Origin: Prevotella sp.
Lineage (GTDB): Bacteria > Bacteroidota > Bacteroidia > Bacteroidales > Bacteroidaceae
DNA: 64,000 nucleotides
NCBI GenBank assembly: GCA_015060535.1
Contig: SUYH01000002.1
Coordinates: 62,001 to 126,000, forward strand
Reading direction: 5' to 3'
Positions within the stretch are counted from its first letter, which is position 1; each line of letters begins with the position of its first letter. The notes below the pieces were generated by a model. That model ran no database searches. It had not been told where the DNA came from and saw only the letters and a list, made by a program, of their open reading frames with translations. Shown here piece after piece: positions 62,668 through 64,000 of this stretch. The position numbers were made by a program, and so were the translations under genes.

Positions 62668-64000
62668 TTATTGCGCTACTATGAAATGGGGGGCTGTGTC
62701 TACAGAGATAAGCCCTCCATTACGTTTAGCCTCTTCAGTAAGGACACGTACGGCATTCTCGTTGTCGACGGAGTCCTTACTTTTTAGTCGTGGAGTATTA
62801 TTCCACTTCACCAGGGGATTGTGCAATCCTGTCGCCTTGTCGACACGGTCGCCTGTAGCTACAAACTGGCTGACAGCCACACGTATGGTTCGGTCGGTCC
62901 ATCCCTCAGCCCATTGACCATCAGCATAGATGGTGGTGCCATCCTTGACCAATGAGCGCAGCGTATAGCTCTCATCATCATTGACGGTGAGGTAACAGTC
63001 GATGCCTACCATACGCGACAATAGCATGGCTCCACTCTTAGTCATCGAATACTCCATGAGCTTGAGGAAATCGGCATAGGTCAGTTCATAGACGTAGATA
63101 AGATTGTCGAAGGGAAACATCTCGTAGACGTTCGAGACGGTGATGTTACGCGTAGGTGCTCCATCGAGAGGGAACGATGTGCGGACACCTCCGTTGTTGA
63201 CAAAGCCTATCTCGGCATCGCCTATCCGTCGTACCAGGTCACTCATCCAGTTGCCCATCGTAGAGGCTCGTCCACCACTATGTGGAAGTGCCAGACTGTC
63301 GTCAATGTTATTATAGTTGCGCACCAAGTCAACATTGATGTGTCCGATGACTTTCTCGAGCATGGGTTTAACATGCAGGATAGCACTATCGGACAAAGCC
63401 AGGATGTCTGCTTCCAGATCGTCAGCATTCTCGCCGGCAACATTGCGCGTATCTTTCTTGCCATCAACCTCCAGATTACGACAGTTGCCCACATGAGCAA
63501 ACGTAAGCTTACCCATAGCATCAACTTGGAACGTCAGTTCGGCATAGGAATAGGACATGCCATACGCCTTACCCTGCAGATAAGGCAGTCCCCATGCTGT
63601 GGAGTCACACATATTCTTATGACTATGACCACCCAGCACCAGATCGATGACAGACTGCTGACCCAACGCCTCGGCAGCCTCATCAGCCTGACCATGAACC
63701 AGCAGCACCGTAGCATCACAACTGCCACTGCGTTCCAGCGAGTCGGCTATCGCGTTAATCCGTGAATAGTCAATAGGGATTTCGTAGCCCTTATCGACAA
63801 ACTGATGGACAAACATGCTCTTGGCTTGGTAATGAGCCATTCCTATGACTCCTACCCTGACCTTGACACGATGACCATCGGCACTGGTGGCCTGCTTATC
63901 CAAAACGATATAATCGCGTGTTGTATGGGTTCGCTTACCATGACGGTAAAGATTGGCACACAGGACGGGAACAGTATTGTCACTCCGTTTACCGTCAAAC
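62668..64000 (-). CDS. UshA-type 5'-nucleotidase / metallophosphoesterase, N-terminus beyond right edge
   Basis: The frame is open to the right edge, so the first ~100 or more residues are missing. The visible part starts FDGKRSDNTVPVLCANLYRH, the conserved region after the first metal motif, then VRVGVIGMAH, DATVLLVHGQADE (with the usual His), VIDLVLGGHSHK (G-G-H-x-H metal ligands) and the C-terminal 5'-nucleotidase domain (ASTMGNWMSDLVRRIGDAEI, GFVNNGGVRTSFPLDG, NVYEMFPFDNLIYVYELTYA). It hydrolyses nucleotides in the periplasm. It converges on the CE1 esterase gene with an 8-bp gap. Confidence 0.9.
   Translation of the reverse strand, partial: FDGKRSDNTVPVLCANLYRHGKRTHTTRDYIVLDKQATSADGHRVKVRVGVIGMAHYQAKSMFVHQFVDKGYEIPIDYSRINAIADSLERSGSCDATVLLVHGQADEAAEALGQQSVIDLVLGGHSHKNMCDSTAWGLPYLQGKAYGMSYSYAELTFQVDAMGKLTFAHVGNCRNLEVDGKKDTRNVAGENADDLEADILALSDSAILHVKPMLEKVIGHINVDLVRNYNNIDDSLALPHSGGRASTMGNWMSDLVRRIGDAEIGFVNNGGVRTSFPLDGAPTRNITVSNVYEMFPFDNLIYVYELTYADFLKLMEYSMTKSGAMLLSRMVGIDCYLTVNDDESYTLRSLVKDGTTIYADGQWAEGWTDRTIRVAVSQFVATGDRVDKATGLHNPLVKWNNTPRLKSKDSVDNENAVRVLTEEAKRNGGLISVDTAPHFIVAQ

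Overview
The window looks like a chromosomal segment from a Bacteroidales bacterium close to Prevotella (Prevotellaceae). The signs are a SusC/SusD pair, a FimB/Mfa-type fimbrial operon, Bacteroidetes promoters (-7 box TAnnTTTG, little Shine-Dalgarno), many lipoproteins with Cys near residue 18-26, and the fadD, prfB, dapB and lepB homologues. I see no rRNA, tRNA or CRISPR array.

Region 1 (1-18.4 kb, all minus strand) is a large fimbrial operon. It has an AraC-type membrane regulator, a DUF3575/OmpA-like protein, three Mfa1-like fimbrillin lipoproteins, a FimB/Mfa2-type anchor, a FimA-like fimbrillin and last a giant secreted protein. The giant protein has at least 2343 codons of V-Y/F-G-G-(G) repeats, and its C-terminus lies beyond the left edge. 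Region 2 (18.5-23 kb) is housekeeping (CYTH phosphatase, prfB, acyl-CoA ligase). It is interrupted by two units related to the S23/four-helix-bundle family, one intact with 53-bp inverted repeats and one decayed, on either side of prfB.

Region 3 (23-30 kb) holds a fructan module: MFS importer, GH32 hydrolase and a transmembrane regulator built of a periplasmic binding protein fused to an AraC domain. Between these lies a VapE-like ATPase plus DUF6078-like gene pair surrounded by several kinds of repeats. Region 4 (30-35.8 kb) holds an M20 deacylase and the dut-TPR-DUF4292-EnvC cluster. Region 5 (35.9-45.6 kb) is a second fructan locus: GH32/DUF4975, a DUF4960-like surface lipoprotein, SusD, SusC and a second PBP-AraC regulator. 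The two loci share an operator-like half-site, TGAACG.

Region 6 (45.7-64 kb) holds a thioredoxin-cinnamoyl esterase fusion, an S41 protease, topoisomerase IV subunit B, a GNAT-like protein, a THUMP-like methyltransferase, a TPR-SpoIIE phosphatase, the operon dapB-lepB-degenerate S26-WbqC-DUF3332, two lipoproteins, a CE1 esterase and a 5'-nucleotidase cut by the right edge.

The most unusual general feature is a large set of 7-bp-periodic repeats with different sequences. They occupy gene junctions, often supply the stop codon of the upstream gene and run straight into the start codon of the next, and in several places sit inside genes. Two pairs flank S23-type sequences.
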